Part shown: positions 1-10,532 of the stretch, one piece after another | Position numbering within the stretch: position 1 is the stretch's first letter | How the letters are laid out: every line of letters begins with the position of its first letter | Assembly (NCBI GenBank): GCA_944739405.2 | Contig: OX123193.2 | Location: 22,495,516-22,559,515 of the forward strand | Direction of reading: 5' to 3' | DNA from: Euclidia mi | Lineage: Eukaryota; Arthropoda; Insecta; Lepidoptera; Erebidae | DNA length: 64,000 nucleotides | The notes under the pieces: generated by a model | Seen by the model: the letters and a program-made list of their open reading frames with translations, nothing else | Told to the model about the DNA's origin: nothing | Databases searched by the model: none | Position numbers and translations under genes: made by a program

Positions 1-2189
1 CTGACGTCCTAGACATCGTCGGGCAGTGCGAGTCGTTATGACTCGCACTGCCAGCTACACCTCCACCAGGAAGTTCTCGACGACGAGCTACAGTCGGATC
101 ACCAACCGGTACTCGTCGTCGTACAACAGCAGCCAACCCGTATCGTCCCTCAAGCGCCACCGACTGGACCCTGAAACCGGACTGGACTAAATTTAAGGAT
201 ACGATGGAGACCACCACACCGACTCGCCCTATCAGCTCCGCAGCCGACGTCGACGCGCTCGCGTCTGAACTCACCGGCGCCATCAAGTCCGCCCTTGTCA
301 GCTCCACACCACCCACCAACACCCAGAGGAGGCTACCCCCTCTGCCGGCACACATTGCGAAGCTGATAGCTGACAAGCGGCGCCTACGCAGACAGTGGCA
401 GACAACGCGATGCCCAACCCTCAAGACGCAACTCAACCGGCTGACGGAGAGAGTGAAGGGCGAGTTGAGGACCCACACCGCCGAGAGCTGGGAGAGACTT
501 ATCGAGGACTCTCGCGACGACTGGCCGTCGATCCATCGGCTATGTCGTCGCCTCACGAACACCCCAGCTCCGGTGTGACCGCTACTACACGCCGACGGAA
601 CACCGCGCTACAAAGCAGCAGACCGAGCAGCTATTCTAGCCGACCACCTCGAGGGCCAGTTCAGGCCTAACCCGATTGTGGACGCAGAACACGCCGCAGC
701 AGTAGAGACACACCTTCGGGAATACTTCACCACGCCCATAGCTCCCGAGGAGGACCCAATTTTCTTCTCCCCCGGAATGGTGCAGCGCGCCATTCGGCAG
801 ACCCAGCCCCGGAAGGCTCCTGGGGCGGATGGGATACCAAACACAGCGCTGCGCAACCTGCCGCACGGTACCGTGGCAGCGTTGGCGCGCCTGTTTACGG
901 GGATCGTCCGCACAGGCGCCTTCCCCGCCTGTTGGAAGGAGGGCCGCATCATCGTGCTGCCCAAACCGGACAAGAACCCATTGAAGCCGGAGAGCTATCG
1001 GCCGATCACTCTCCTGCCCACGATCTCGAAGGTGTTCGAGAGACTCCTACTGCGGCACCTCACACCGCACATCACTCCAAGACCGGAACAATTCGGGTTC
1101 AGGTCTGAGCACTCTACGACACTGCAATTGTCGAGGGTACTGCATCGGATAACGGCGGCGCGCAACAAGCGCGAGCACGCCGTAGCAGTATTCCTCGACA
1201 TACATAAAGCATTCCACCGAGTGTGGCACTCCGGTCTGCTGTACAAGCTGTCAACGTCCACAGCGCCTCGCCGTGTAGTAAAGGTGGTCTCCTCGTTCCT
1301 GCATAACCGGACTTTCCGAGTGGCAGTGGAACAGGAGCTGTCTGACAGCCGCACCATCTCTGCTGGAGTCCCGCAGGGCTCATGCCTCTCGCCTGTGCTT
1401 TACACCAGGTTCACCGACGACATCCCCGTCGCCGAGGGCGCCGAGCTGGCGCTCTAAGCTGACGACGCGGCGTACATCGCAACCAGCGTCAACGCCGCCC
1501 ACGCCGCCAAGAAGATGCGCCGCTCCCTCGACCTGCTCCCCCACTGGCTATCGCAGTGGCGACTGTCGGTGAACGTGGGTAAGTCACAGGCAATTCTCAT
1601 CAGCAGCAAACAGCTCCATCCACTGCCGCTCAAACTCCAGGGTGAGTTCATCCCCTGGACCCGGACGGTGAAGTACCTGGGGGTCACCATCGACCGCGCC
1701 CTCTCCATGAGGCCGCACGTCCGCAACGTCATCGCACAGGTACGCGCTACCAGAGCTCTATTGCGTCCAGTGCTCTCCTCACACCTGCCACTACGAGCGA
1801 AGCTGGGTGTGTACAAGTCTTATGTGCGCACCCGGCTCACCTACGCCGCGCCCGCTTGGTTCGCCCTCACGAGTGAGTCGAGCCGCATTCGCCTCCGCGC
1901 GCAGCAGTCACTGTCGCTGCGCGCCGCCGTACAAGCTCCTCGCTACGTGAGGAACGAAGTCATCCAGCGGGACACCCACATCGAGAGCCTGGACGCCTAC
2001 ATCCGCCGTCTGTCCGTGGGGATGTTTGAGCGAGCCGACGCCTCGGCCTGGGACCACGTCCGGAACCTGGCCCCCTGGCACGCTCGCCCCCCGGACAAGA
2101 AGAAACTGCCTCGCGACCTCATCGCTACCCTCGACGACGCTGCGGACGAGCCGGTTGCCCCGGGTAACCGCCGTCCACCCCTGACATAA
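1..2189 (+). pseudogene. Jockey-like ORF2 (endonuclease end plus reverse transcriptase), broken
   Basis: One reading frame (frame of position 204) runs to the terminal stop at 2187-2189 apart from two nonsense codons: TGA at 576-578 and TAA at 1455-1457. A frameshift lies near 165-200, upstream of which the endonuclease end reads in another frame. RT motifs in order are a KAPGADGIPN block near 815, KAFHRVW near 1207, SAGVPQGSCLSPVLY near 1360, and the catalytic ADD at 1458-1466. The 1455 stop replaces the tyrosine of the YADD box, so a functional polymerase cannot be made. The C-terminal part ends in a basic, proline-rich tail. Confidence 0.82.
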
Positions 2190-2660
2190 CAACCTTGTTA
2201 GCCCTCTGTTGCAGGTGGCCGCCCCTTTCCGCGCGACATCTGCGCGTATCGCTGCATGATACGCACATCATGCGCGCGCGCGGACGACCACCGCAACAGC
2301 GCACGCCTAGGAGACACACTCCTGACCACGACGTCGGCGTCTAACCAGACGCCGACACATCACCACCATCACCACCACACCACCAAGACCTCCGCAGGCC
2401 GCACGTAAGTCGCCGTCCGTGTCGCTGGCTTCACGGAGCTGGGCCTCCCTCGGTTCGCCGGGGGTCTCACCCGGCTCGTGTTGACCGCCCGGACGGCGTG
2501 AAGATCTAGCGGCCTGCGCGCACGCGCGTTCACGCCTACCGGTCCACACCGCCTAAGGGCAACTACTGCCCGCTCCCAGGACCTGCCCTTATTAAAGGGC
2601 AGGGCAAAGAACCCGCTTGCGGGGGGCTAAACTGCCCCGTACAAGCTTCTGCGCGTCGCG
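1..2660 (+). mobile_element. Jockey-type non-LTR retrotransposon, 5' end outside window
   Basis: GC-rich block unlike its AT-rich surroundings. It holds the end of an endonuclease domain (a SDHQPVL-like motif near 90-120), a linker and a reverse transcriptase with the motif order of Jockey-clade LINEs, then a GC-rich 3' UTR. The right edge is set only by the start of the Gypsy LTR sequence. No poly-A tail or target duplication was found, so the 3' end may have been lost when the Gypsy element arrived. The clade call rests on motif resemblance read by eye. Confidence 0.8.
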
Positions 2661-2675
2661 ATGAACCACGTCTCG
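2190..2675. other. Jockey 3' UTR and junction to Gypsy LTR, no gene
   Basis: GC-rich non-coding sequence after the LINE stop codon, with CAC/CCA-rich stretches near 2350-2400. Short open frames here lack recognisable domains. The sequence shared between the two Gypsy LTRs begins at 2676. Confidence 0.6.
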
Positions 2676-3029
2676 GCGGCGGCTCATTTGCCGATCGGTC
2701 GTCGGGAGAAGATGTTGTGCGTTCGCGCGTCAGCGGGCACGGCGTGCGTCGACGTAATAATATTTGCAGAGCGAAGATTTCTTGAAGTCGTCAGCGTGTG
2801 TATCTTCGAGTTCGCAAGAGAACTCTTCTTGTTTCTATTTAACGTTGCAAAAGTCTATAAAACTGTTCTTTTCAGAACAACAACAAAAGTCCTTGAACAG
2901 TCCTTGTCAGGACTATTATCACTGTTTCTATTTAAGCACTTAAGTCCTTTTCAGGGCTGTGTGTATCCATGTTTCTATTTACATATCACAAAAGTCACTG
3001 TAGGGACTGCTAGGTATAGGATAGCTACA
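2676..3029 (-). repeat. 3' LTR of the Gypsy element
   Basis: Direct repeat of 9573-9926; about four differences were seen by eye over 354 bp. On the minus strand it begins TGTAGC right after a polypurine tract. The sequence outside 2676 differs from that outside 9573, so the other LTR end may lie a few bases further left. Confidence 0.85.
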
Positions 3030-3690
3030 GTACTCCCCTTCAAGCGAAGCGTACCGGCAGCTTGATGGTGCGACCGGAACGTGTTGTTTTGATGTCCGTT
3101 TGCGGCGGCGGCGTCGGCGTCGCAGAGTTCGCCGGCGCAGGTACTTGTTGTTAAGGTTATAATGCGGTAAGGTAACTTCGGTATCCTTGGTAACGGTAAG
3201 GTTATTGGTTTTCTGGGTAATGGTAATGTTGCTTGAAGGTAATGTGTTGTTATGGTTTGCTGGTATATTATCACTATCTTCTAATACGACGTAAGCAGGT
3301 TTCAGTCGATTGATTGAAATGTTTGCTTGTTGGTCCGGTAATTGTACACAATACACTTTATCTGTTCGGCTTATAACTTTGTAGGGTTCTTCGTAGGGTG
3401 TCTGTAGTGGCTTACGAACTGAATCTACTCGAACGAACACGTGACTGCAATTGAGTAGGTCTTTATGCACGAAAATATTTCTATTATTATTATGATGCTC
3501 GGTGAATGCTTGAGGTTTGTTGCTATGAATGATTTCACGTAGCTTCTCCACGTAGGTATAATCCATAGCTGTAGGTGTGTATGCGCTTGATGTGAAAAAG
3601 TCCCCTGGTAGGCGTAAAATGCATCCGTAGGTTAATTCAGCGGGACTCACGCCGGTGTCAGTGCGCAGGGCGGCGCGTAATCCCAATAAT
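2979..3690 (-). pseudogene. Gypsy integrase C-terminal part
   Basis: Open frame continuing the integrase that is cut at 5469 by the hAT-like insertion. It begins with the segment that normally follows the DDE core (LGLRAALRTD-like, then SPAELTYG), passes through a chromatin-binding-like region with NRLKPAYV, and ends in an arginine-rich tail that reads into the LTR. Removing the inserted element and one 8-bp duplication would place it next to the 5469-5960 segment. No envelope gene is seen. Confidence 0.75.
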
Positions 3691-3698
3691 ATTGTAGG

Positions 3699-5460
3699 CA
3701 CAGATGAGAGAATTAGTCTCAGATAGAGCGCATTCGTCCAGCTAAGTGTGGCACGTTGACAGCTATGTGTGCGTGACCTTTGGCGACTGGCACTGTACGG
3801 ACACGCGCGTCTATGTGTGTGTAAAGTTGCCAGATTATGAATAATCTCCCAGTATTTTGCATATAGTTATGTAATATTCTTGTATTCATTTGGGCTTTGA
3901 AGAATTTACCATGGATTTAATTAATGCTTTTATAAATACATTTCTTAAATGTAGGTACCGAGTTAAGTTTTAGCTACTTCGTAAATCTTAAATCTGTATA
4001 TATGTATAAAATCCTTGCGTTACTGACTGACTGACAGATAAGCTACAGCATGTATGTTTCTTGGGAACCGTAGGGGTGCACTAAGACAGGATTTCTCGAA
4101 ATTCCCACGGGATCGGGCAAAACGAGAAATACGAAAATATGTGCGTGCGAAGCCGCTGGCGTCGATTAGTTGAGAAATAAATAGTATGTATGTACACACC
4201 GCACCAAGTCAAGCTAAACAGTTGTTGTACGATTTTGATACTTATTCCCTACGCCATAAGTATGTATGTACACACGGCGCCATGTCAAGCTAAACAGTTG
4301 CTGTACGATTTTGATACTTATTCCCTACGCCATAAGTATGTATGTACACACGGCGCCATGTCAAGCTAAACAGTTGCTGTACGATTTTGATACTTATTCC
4401 CTACGCCATAAGTATGTATGTACACACGGCGCCAAGTCAAGCTAAACAGTTGCTGTACGATTTTGATACTTATTCCCTACGCCATAAGTATGTATGTACA
4501 CACGGCGCCAAGTCAAGCTACACAGTTGCTGTACGATTTTGATACTTATTCCCTAAGCCATTAGTATGTATGTATACAGGGCGCCAAGTCAAGCTAAACA
4601 GTTGCTGTACGATTTTGATACTTATTCCCTACGCCATAAGTATGTATGTACACACGGCGCCAAGTCAAGCTAAACATTTGCTGTACGATTTTGATACTTA
4701 TTCCCTAAGCCATTAGTATGTATGTATACAGGGCGCCAAGTCAAGCTAAACAGTTGCTGTACGATTTTGATACTTATTCCCTACGCCATAAGTATGTATG
4801 TACACACGGCGCCAAGTCAAGCTAAACATTTGCTGTACGATTTTGATACTTATTCTTTACGCCATAAGAACGGTGCAAAGGTCAAAGTGTATAAGCTTGA
4901 CGAGTAGCAGGGTGTACACGAATATTTGGATCGTTTGGGGATCGAACTCAAAACAATATTATGTAAGGTATATACTAATGGAAATTGAAATTCTATTACT
5001 ATATTTATGAGAAAGAAGATATTTCTACAATATACTTTTATAATACAGTAATGTATTTTTCATTAACATGACAATCATTATCACATAATTAATTGACAAG
5101 TGCATTTTCCCTAATTCAGGCAGAACGGCGTCGACAAAAACTGGCAACACTTACATATTTCTTGCACAAATACGAATTTTATCGAAATTAAATTAGGAAA
5201 CAGTCAAATTATCAATAGTTACCTGTGAAAAGATATTCCATTTTCCTGTTTTTGTTTTTAGGAACAACTTTTACAGTGTTTAAGAACGCAAGACGGCATT
5301 TTGAGAATTTAAAAGTTGAAGTGATCGTGACGCGTGAACTGTACGATGCGTCGTAGCGCACTGAGACGAGTTTGTATTCGCTTTTCAATTTTGTATTTGC
5401 TTTAGTGGCCGCACGCAACTGTGCCATGCGTTCCATCTGATACTAATTCTCTCATCTATG
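3699..5460. mobile_element. hAT-like non-autonomous DNA transposon inside the Gypsy integrase
   Basis: 24-bp imperfect terminal inverted repeats start CACAGATGAGAGAATTAG at 3699 and CATAGATGAGAGAATTAG reading inward from 5460. They are flanked by a perfect 8-bp duplication ATTGTAGG at 3691-3698 and 5461-5468. An 8-bp duplication is the hAT-type length. No transposase is present. Inside lie a decayed small Helitron-like sequence (about 3992-4172) and a 76-bp tandem array (4185-4868). Confidence 0.88.
4185..4868. repeat. 76-bp tandem array, nine copies
   Basis: The motif TATGTATGTACACAC recurs at 4185, 4261, 4337, 4413, 4489, 4565, 4641, 4717 and 4793, exactly 76 bp apart. Two variants differing at GGCGCCAAG/ATG and CCATTAG/CCATAAG are interspersed, with copies 6 and 8 sharing the ACAGGGCG variant. 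Short open frames across the array are by-products of the repeat. The array lies wholly inside the hAT-like element. Confidence 0.93.
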
Positions 5461-5468
5461 ATTGTAGG

Positions 5469-6227
5469 TATTTCGTCGATCCACGAGCGCGTGTCGGTGA
5501 GCTTTGCGCGTAATGCATTTTTGAGTGAGCGATGCCAACGTTCGATGATTCCGTTGCTTTGCGGGTGGTAAGGAGTAGTTCGATTTTTCTTGATACCCAT
5601 TAGTTTCATGAGGTTTTGAAATAGTTGGCTCTCGAACTGTCGACCTTGATCTGATGTTATTGTAGCCGGGCATCCGAAGCGAGATATCCAATGTTGATAG
5701 ACGATGTTCGCTATTCGATCAGCTGTTATTTCCTCTGTAGGTACGGCCTCAGGCCATCTCGTAAAACGGTCAATCATAGTTACGAGATATCGATGACCTT
5801 GAACAGTTGTAGGTAGCGGTCCAACGATGTCTATGTGTACGTGTTGAAAACGATCGGTTGGCGGGAAAGATGCGATGCTTGAATCATGAATGGGTGTGAC
5901 GATGTACCTTGCTTTTCTGACATTGAATACAGGTTCGCGTCCAGCGGCTGATATCTGCATTCATTGAAGGCCAGAAGTATTTCTGTGTTGTGAGCTTGCG
6001 AGTTGTACGGGTACCAGGATGACTTATGTTGTGAACATTGTTGAAAACTTCTTTTCTGTATGGCTCGGGGATGTATGGTCGAATATGTGACGTAGATGTT
6101 TCGCAATATAGTTCGATGTCAGTATTAGGTACTTATTGTTATTTTCTTGAGCGCGAGGTGATCGTCGCGTAGTAGTTGTTGTATAGTGCTGTCTCTTTCT
6201 TGCGCTGTTGCTATGTCGTTGTAGTTA
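5469..6227 (-). pseudogene. Gypsy integrase N-terminal zinc region and DDE core
   Basis: From 5960 down to 5469 the minus strand encodes the integrase core: HVDIVGPLPTT with the first Asp, TSDQGRQF with the second Asp, and PYHPQSNGIIERWHRSLK with the Glu. The N-terminal zinc region is in another frame between about 5950 and 6120, so at least one frameshift lies near there and another near 6130. It is cut on the left by the hAT-like element and on the right by the MITE. Confidence 0.8.
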
Positions 6228-6485
6228 GGCTGGTTTCAGAGTGACGCGCGCGGCACGCGCCGTCGGCCAGCGCGTCTCAACAGCGCGTTTGGCGCGCGGA
6301 CCACTGTGAAACGAGTTCGCGTTTCTCATTGCAATGAATGAAGCTTCGGCAGCGCGGCCGGCTCGCGCGTCTCACACGCGGCGCGTTTGAACTGCGTGAC
6401 TATGAAACGCTACTACTAATCTAGTGTAATTGTAAGCGCGCGCGTGTGGCCGGCGCCGGTCAAACGCGTGACTCTGAAACCAGCC
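6228..6485. mobile_element. Harbinger-like MITE in the Gypsy pol gene
   Basis: 258-bp GC-rich element with terminal inverted repeats GGCTGGTTTCAGAGT at both ends. It is flanked by TTA at 6225-6227 and 6486-6488; a TTA/TAA 3-bp duplication is the PIF/Harbinger pattern. It has no coding capacity of its own but supplies the last residues and stop of the RT-RNase H frame. Confidence 0.87.
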
Positions 6486-7720
6486 TTAGCGGATGGGCAA
6501 GTTATGGTTGCTATGCGACTGAGGGCGTCGGCGACGATATTTTGTTTACCGCTTACGTGCCTTATATCGGTGGAGAAAGCGGAAATGAATAATAATTGCC
6601 TCGTTCGTTTCGGTGTCTCGGTGGTGGAGTTGATCTTGCTCATTGCGAATGTTAGCGGCTTGTGATCGGTGAATATAATGAGATGACGTCCTTCGAAAAT
6701 TTTTCGGAAATGTTTGACGGCCATGTAAGTAGCTAGTAATTCTCGATCGTAGGTAGAATACTTCAGTTGCGCGTCGTTGAATTTCTTAGAGAAGTATCCG
6801 AACGGCTGCCATGTTTCGTTTAAGTATTGTTGAATTACGGCACCGGCTGATGTGTCCGATGCGTCACAGAATAGAGCGAGGTGAGATGGATGAGCAAGTA
6901 AAGCTGCGGTGATGATGCTTGCTTTACATTGTTCAAAAGCTTGCGTTGCTTCATCGGACAATGTGATTGCAGTTTTATCTCGTTTCTTCACGTTGTGTAG
7001 GTATGAATTTAATGGTGCTTGTAGTGGGGCGGCGTTGGGAATGTGATCGCGGTAGAAATTTAACATTCCTAGGAATCTCCGTAGTTCTTCTATTGTCTTG
7101 GGTTTGGGGTAATCAGTGATAGCTTTGATCTTCTGTTCGGGAGGCTTGATACCATCTTTTGATACATGATAACCGAGGAACTGAACTTCGGACTTGCCTA
7201 GGTTGCATTTAGCGGGGTTAATGGTGATACCATGTTCTTCTAATCTCTTGAGGACGGTGTGGAGGTGTTCTCGATGCTGGGTCTCGTGTTCCGAAGCGAT
7301 TAGTATATCATCTATGAATGGATATACAAAATCTAGTCCTCGCAGTACTTCGTGAATGTAACGTTGAAACGTTTGTCCTGCGTTCTTCAAACCGGGACAC
7401 ATTCGCGGGAATTCAAATAAACCCATTGGTGTGATAATAGCGGTTTTCTCGATGTCCTCTTCTCTTATGCTCAGTTGTTGATAGGCTCGGTTGAGGTCTA
7501 TTGTTGAGAAGATAGTCTTGCCTGAGAGATGATGTGTGAAATCTTTGACGCGTGGAACGGGATAGCGATCGGGTTTTGTGATAGCGTTGAGTCGCCGATA
7601 GTCTCCGCAGACTCGAATGTCACCATTCGTCTTCGGGACGATGTGAAGCGGTGATGACCATGGACTCTTGCTTGGCCTGCATAACCCTTGTTCAATCATA
7701 TTTTCAAACTCTTTCCTCAC
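6416..7720 (-). CDS. Gypsy reverse transcriptase-RNase H frame, ending inside the MITE
   Basis: 434-codon open frame. RT lies in the first half: SPWSSPLHIVPKTNGDIRVC, FSTIDLNRAYQQ with the first catalytic Asp, and the FIDD box (residues about 138-141). RNase H follows with LFCDASDTSAGAVIQQ, YSTYDRELLA and FTDHKPLTFA, ending near VADALSRIA. The final 20 or so residues come from the MITE at 6228-6485, not from the retroelement. No internal stop occurs, so this domain decayed later than the protease and integrase frames or by chance escaped. Confidence 0.85.
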   Translation of the reverse strand: MRKEFENMIEQGLCRPSKSPWSSPLHIVPKTNGDIRVCGDYRRLNAITKPDRYPVPRVKDFTHHLSGKTIFSTIDLNRAYQQLSIREEDIEKTAIITPMGLFEFPRMCPGLKNAGQTFQRYIHEVLRGLDFVYPFIDDILIASEHETQHREHLHTVLKRLEEHGITINPAKCNLGKSEVQFLGYHVSKDGIKPPEQKIKAITDYPKPKTIEELRRFLGMLNFYRDHIPNAAPLQAPLNSYLHNVKKRDKTAITLSDEATQAFEQCKASIITAALLAHPSHLALFCDASDTSAGAVIQQYLNETWQPFGYFSKKFNDAQLKYSTYDRELLATYMAVKHFRKIFEGRHLIIFTDHKPLTFAMSKINSTTETPKRTRQLLFISAFSTDIRHVSGKQNIVADALSRIATITCPSAKAGFRVTRLTGAGHTRALTITLD

Positions 7721-8244
7721 GATTTCATATCGGTGCGGTGGTATGGGGCGAGCGCGGCTATTATTGAAGTGAGACGTGTGATGCCGGGATATTGCGCCAA
7801 AATGTCGTGATATGACTGTGACTTGTCGATGGTGTACACTGTAGGCATGTTTGAAATGCGAACTGGGGCGTTTACCTTTAGATTCGTGACGCCGTCGATC
7901 AATCTTCTGTTTTTCAAATCGACGATAAGTTGGTGATGTTTGAGAAAATCTGCGCCGAGTATAGGTAGGTCTTGAAACGTCGGCGACAATGAACTTCCAA
8001 TTCTATGGGCGTCGTAGGTTGAAGTCGAGCGTTAATGTTTTCTCACCGTACGTAGCTATAGTTGTGTTGTTAGCCGCATATAGTTGGAACGATAGTGGCG
8101 TTGCGACTTGTCCTTTCTTTCTAGGTAGTACGGATATGTTCGCACCCGTGTCGACCAGAAAAGATATGTTGGAGTTACGATCTGTTATGTATAGGCGGTG
8201 TGAGTTTTCGTGAACGACAGAGTCCGCCTCCGCTAACGTTCGGC
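7717..8244 (-). pseudogene. Gypsy aspartic protease and linker, frameshifted
   Basis: The minus strand encodes a FLVDTGANISVLP protease motif, with DTG at 8144-8152. A frameshift near 8000 moves the reading frame to the 7717-7989 segment (ILGADFLKHH, the usual second protease motif), and another near 7720 returns it to the RT frame. The original arrangement was Gag then Pro-Pol; two shifts in a short span show loss of function. Confidence 0.75.
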
Positions 8245-9126
8245 CTAGTTTTCCGACTTCTTATTGAATGTGCAAGGTGACGTGCAGCGTCGAGCTTGTT
8301 CTTTGAAACGTCGATGATAATAGCAGAAAGGTGATGGTGATGAGTCTCGACTGCGTTGTTGCGATGGACTTCGGTTGTAAGACGGGTAGCGGTTGCGGCG
8401 GTAATCGTTGTATTTGCTGTGTGGTGATCTTGATTTCAATTCGGCCATTGCTAATGATAACTTGCGTAGTTCGGTGACAAGGAATTGTAGGTCGGCCGTT
8501 TGAGTTGGTGGTGATGTTGGTGAAGTTGTCGTTTGGACGGCTGAGATGTGAGGTGCAGCTAGTGGCGTCTGTTCAATCATTTTGTCGGCGAGTAACGCTA
8601 ACTCTTCTAACGACGTCTTAGTTGCGAAGGTCTCGCTGACGGCAAGCACGGAGCGGATGTGTGGTGGAAGATGGTTGGTCCACATGAGTCGTAGCGTACT
8701 GTCTGGAACTTTGTCTGTAGCGAGGTTTCTCATACGCCGGAGTAGTTGGGTCGGCTTCTGATCGCCGAGTTCCATCTCTGACAGCAGTTTTTGGAACTGG
8801 CGGCTGTCAGACTCCTCATAGGCAGATATGAGACGTTCTTTAATTGCCTTGTACTGGTCTTGCTCTGGTGGGTTGTATAGAAGGTCGGTGATCTGCTCGA
8901 TGTCTTGGCGTTCCAGCTGTGCGATTACCATCTGAGCGAGCTGGGCTTGGCTTTTCTTCAGGTCGTTGGTGGCGGCTTCGAAGCTGATAAACCACAGACG
9001 TGGTCGATCACGCCAGAATGGTGGGATACGCATGGTTAGCGACATGCCACCAATTTCAGTGACGGTGTTGATGGACGTAGAGTTGAATGAGCTGGCCGGG
9101 ACAGAATTTTCTTGCTGTTGTGACAT
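8245..9126 (-). CDS. Gypsy Gag protein, CHCC zinc finger
   Basis: 293-codon open frame starting at the ATG complementary to 9124-9126. The capsid-like region has PPFWRDRPRLWFISFEA near residues 35-51 and LLSEMELGDQKPTQLLRRMR near 115-135. The C-terminal basic region has a zinc-knuckle-like Cys-x2-His-x9-Cys-x3-Cys motif (CYYH...CTSPC). That order, not the retroviral CCHC, is described for CsRn1-clade elements. Confidence 0.82.
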   Translation of the reverse strand: MSQQQENSVPASSFNSTSINTVTEIGGMSLTMRIPPFWRDRPRLWFISFEAATNDLKKSQAQLAQMVIAQLERQDIEQITDLLYNPPEQDQYKAIKERLISAYEESDSRQFQKLLSEMELGDQKPTQLLRRMRNLATDKVPDSTLRLMWTNHLPPHIRSVLAVSETFATKTSLEELALLADKMIEQTPLAAPHISAVQTTTSPTSPPTQTADLQFLVTELRKLSLAMAELKSRSPHSKYNDYRRNRYPSYNRSPSQQRSRDSSPSPFCYYHRRFKEQARRCTSPCTFNKKSEN

Positions 9127-9572
9127 GTTGAGAGTTGTGGAGCAGGGATTCGTCGACTATGCTGGTACTATGGTTGAATGAAGAATATTGCGGATTTTCG
9201 GTGGCTTGATGGGCAGAGCTTTGTCGTTCTTGATTTGTACTTCTTCTTGTGTTCCGGAGAGGGTCACCACTTTGGAGAACTTTGGAGAATGAAGGTATGG
9301 TAGGTAATAATGATATTCTTGAATCCAGGATTCAGAATAATTTATTTGTAATTTAGTGCTGTTTATATACAAAATGTACAACTAGGCTGAGCCAATCTAA
9401 ATGCAGATAAATAGAAATGTAAAATGTTCAAAACAATTAACCAATTAATTTAGAGTACAATCGGCCAATAATATTTGAGTTGAGTTTACGTAAGTAATCC
9501 GCCAGGTGGTTCATACGTCGCGCGAGCGTTTTCCCGCGCAAACGGGAAAGTACTTATACTGGTGCCATAAGC
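9127..9572 (-). other. Gypsy 5' leader between LTR and gag
   Basis: Non-coding region between the gag start and the 5' LTR. A primer-binding-like TGGCACCAG occurs on the minus strand near 9557-9565 close to the LTR edge, but I cannot assign a tRNA. No other gene is seen. Confidence 0.5.
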
Positions 9573-9926
9573 GCGGCGGCTCATTTGCCGATCGGTCGTC
9601 GGGAGAAGATATTGTGCGTTCGCGCGTCAGCGGGCACGGCGTGCGTCGACGTAATAATATTTGCAGAGCGAAGATTTCTTGAAGTCGTCAGCGTGTGTAT
9701 CTTCGAGTTCGCAAGAGAACTCTTCTTGTTTCTATTTAACGTCGCAAAATTCCATAAAACTGTTCTTTTCAGAACAACAACAAAAGTCCTTGAACAGTCC
9801 TTGTCAGGACTATTATCACTGTTTCTATTTAAGCACTTAAGTCCTTTTCAGGGCTGTGTGTATCCATGTTTCTATTTACATATCACAAAAGTCACTGTAG
9901 GGACTGCTAGGTATAGGATAGCTACA
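9573..9926 (-). repeat. 5' LTR of the Gypsy element
   Basis: Direct repeat of 2676-3029. The outer end (9926) starts TGTAGC on the minus strand. The bases beyond it (TATTTATT) do not match those beyond the other LTR, so no duplication can be shown. Confidence 0.85.
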
Positions 9927-10530
9927 TATTTATTAAAACGTTGAAGGAAAAATTTATACGGAAAATAAATTGGGGCCTCCACAGCTACGTTGCCCCGGGG
10001 CCTCCAGACCTCTAAATCCGGCCCTGTGTACATTATTTATCCGTCAGTCAGTACATATTGATGATAAGACCTTACCTACTCATTTTACTGTGCCTACACT
10101 AAATGCTAATCCAGTATCATGCTCTAAAGCTGTTATTCTGTCTCAACTAAGAGTTGTAAGCCGACAACTGGGTGCAAGACGTAAGTCTTGGATGCAACTG
10201 GAACAACGCTATTTAATATGACGATGATGGGCATGATGATGGGATCCTGCCGTTTTGCCGAAAAGATTTTGACAAAATTTCATTACCCAAACAAATTTTA
10301 GCAACTTCTTTTTATACCATTGCAACATTTCGAATGATTTTAGTACGCATATTTTTATTTGGTCAAATTTTTACTTGGCAAAATATTACTAAGCATAATG
10401 TCATTATGGCATTTGGTCTTTAATCAAATGATTTATTACAGCCAAAGAAATATAACCTTAAGGCAACGTCCAACCCTGTCCAACCTCTCTGATTACAGCA
10501 AACAATCTTCAGACAATAAACGTTTGGTGA
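9927..10530. other. no gene seen; GC-rich repeat scrap then AT-rich DNA
   Basis: A short GGGGCCTCC-rich piece near 9971-10020 resembles the edge of an interspersed repeat but has no partner in this window. The rest is AT-rich with no coding signal. Confidence 0.5.
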
Positions 10531-10532
10531 TA

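Larger units (their letters stand above)
2676..9926 (-). mobile_element. Gypsy LTR retrotransposon, CsRn1/Kabuki-like, nested and inactive
   Basis: Two direct copies of a 354-bp LTR sequence (2676-3029 and 9573-9926) bracket gag, protease, RT-RNase H and integrase, all on the minus strand. A purine-rich tract ending GAAGGGGAGTAC (minus strand, near 3030-3045) directly precedes the 3' LTR, which starts TGTAGC. The Gag zinc finger is of CHCC order, which is described for the CsRn1 group. The element is broken by a hAT-like insertion (3699-5460) in integrase, a MITE (6228-6485) after RNase H, and frameshifts. No target-site duplication was found around the outer ends, and the LTR boundary facing 2676/9573 is uncertain. 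Confidence 0.88.

Noticed and set aside
2661..3065. 134-codon frame, repeated at 9585-9944
   Set aside because: Lies in the two LTRs of the Gypsy element; plus-strand reading of LTR sequence.
2979..3690. Envelope gene of the Gypsy element
   Set aside because: The frame is the integrase C-terminus; no signal peptide or membrane segment is seen.
4342..4907. Open frames of 60-70 codons repeating MYT.R.VKLN
   Set aside because: They are translations of the 76-bp tandem array inside a non-coding transposon.
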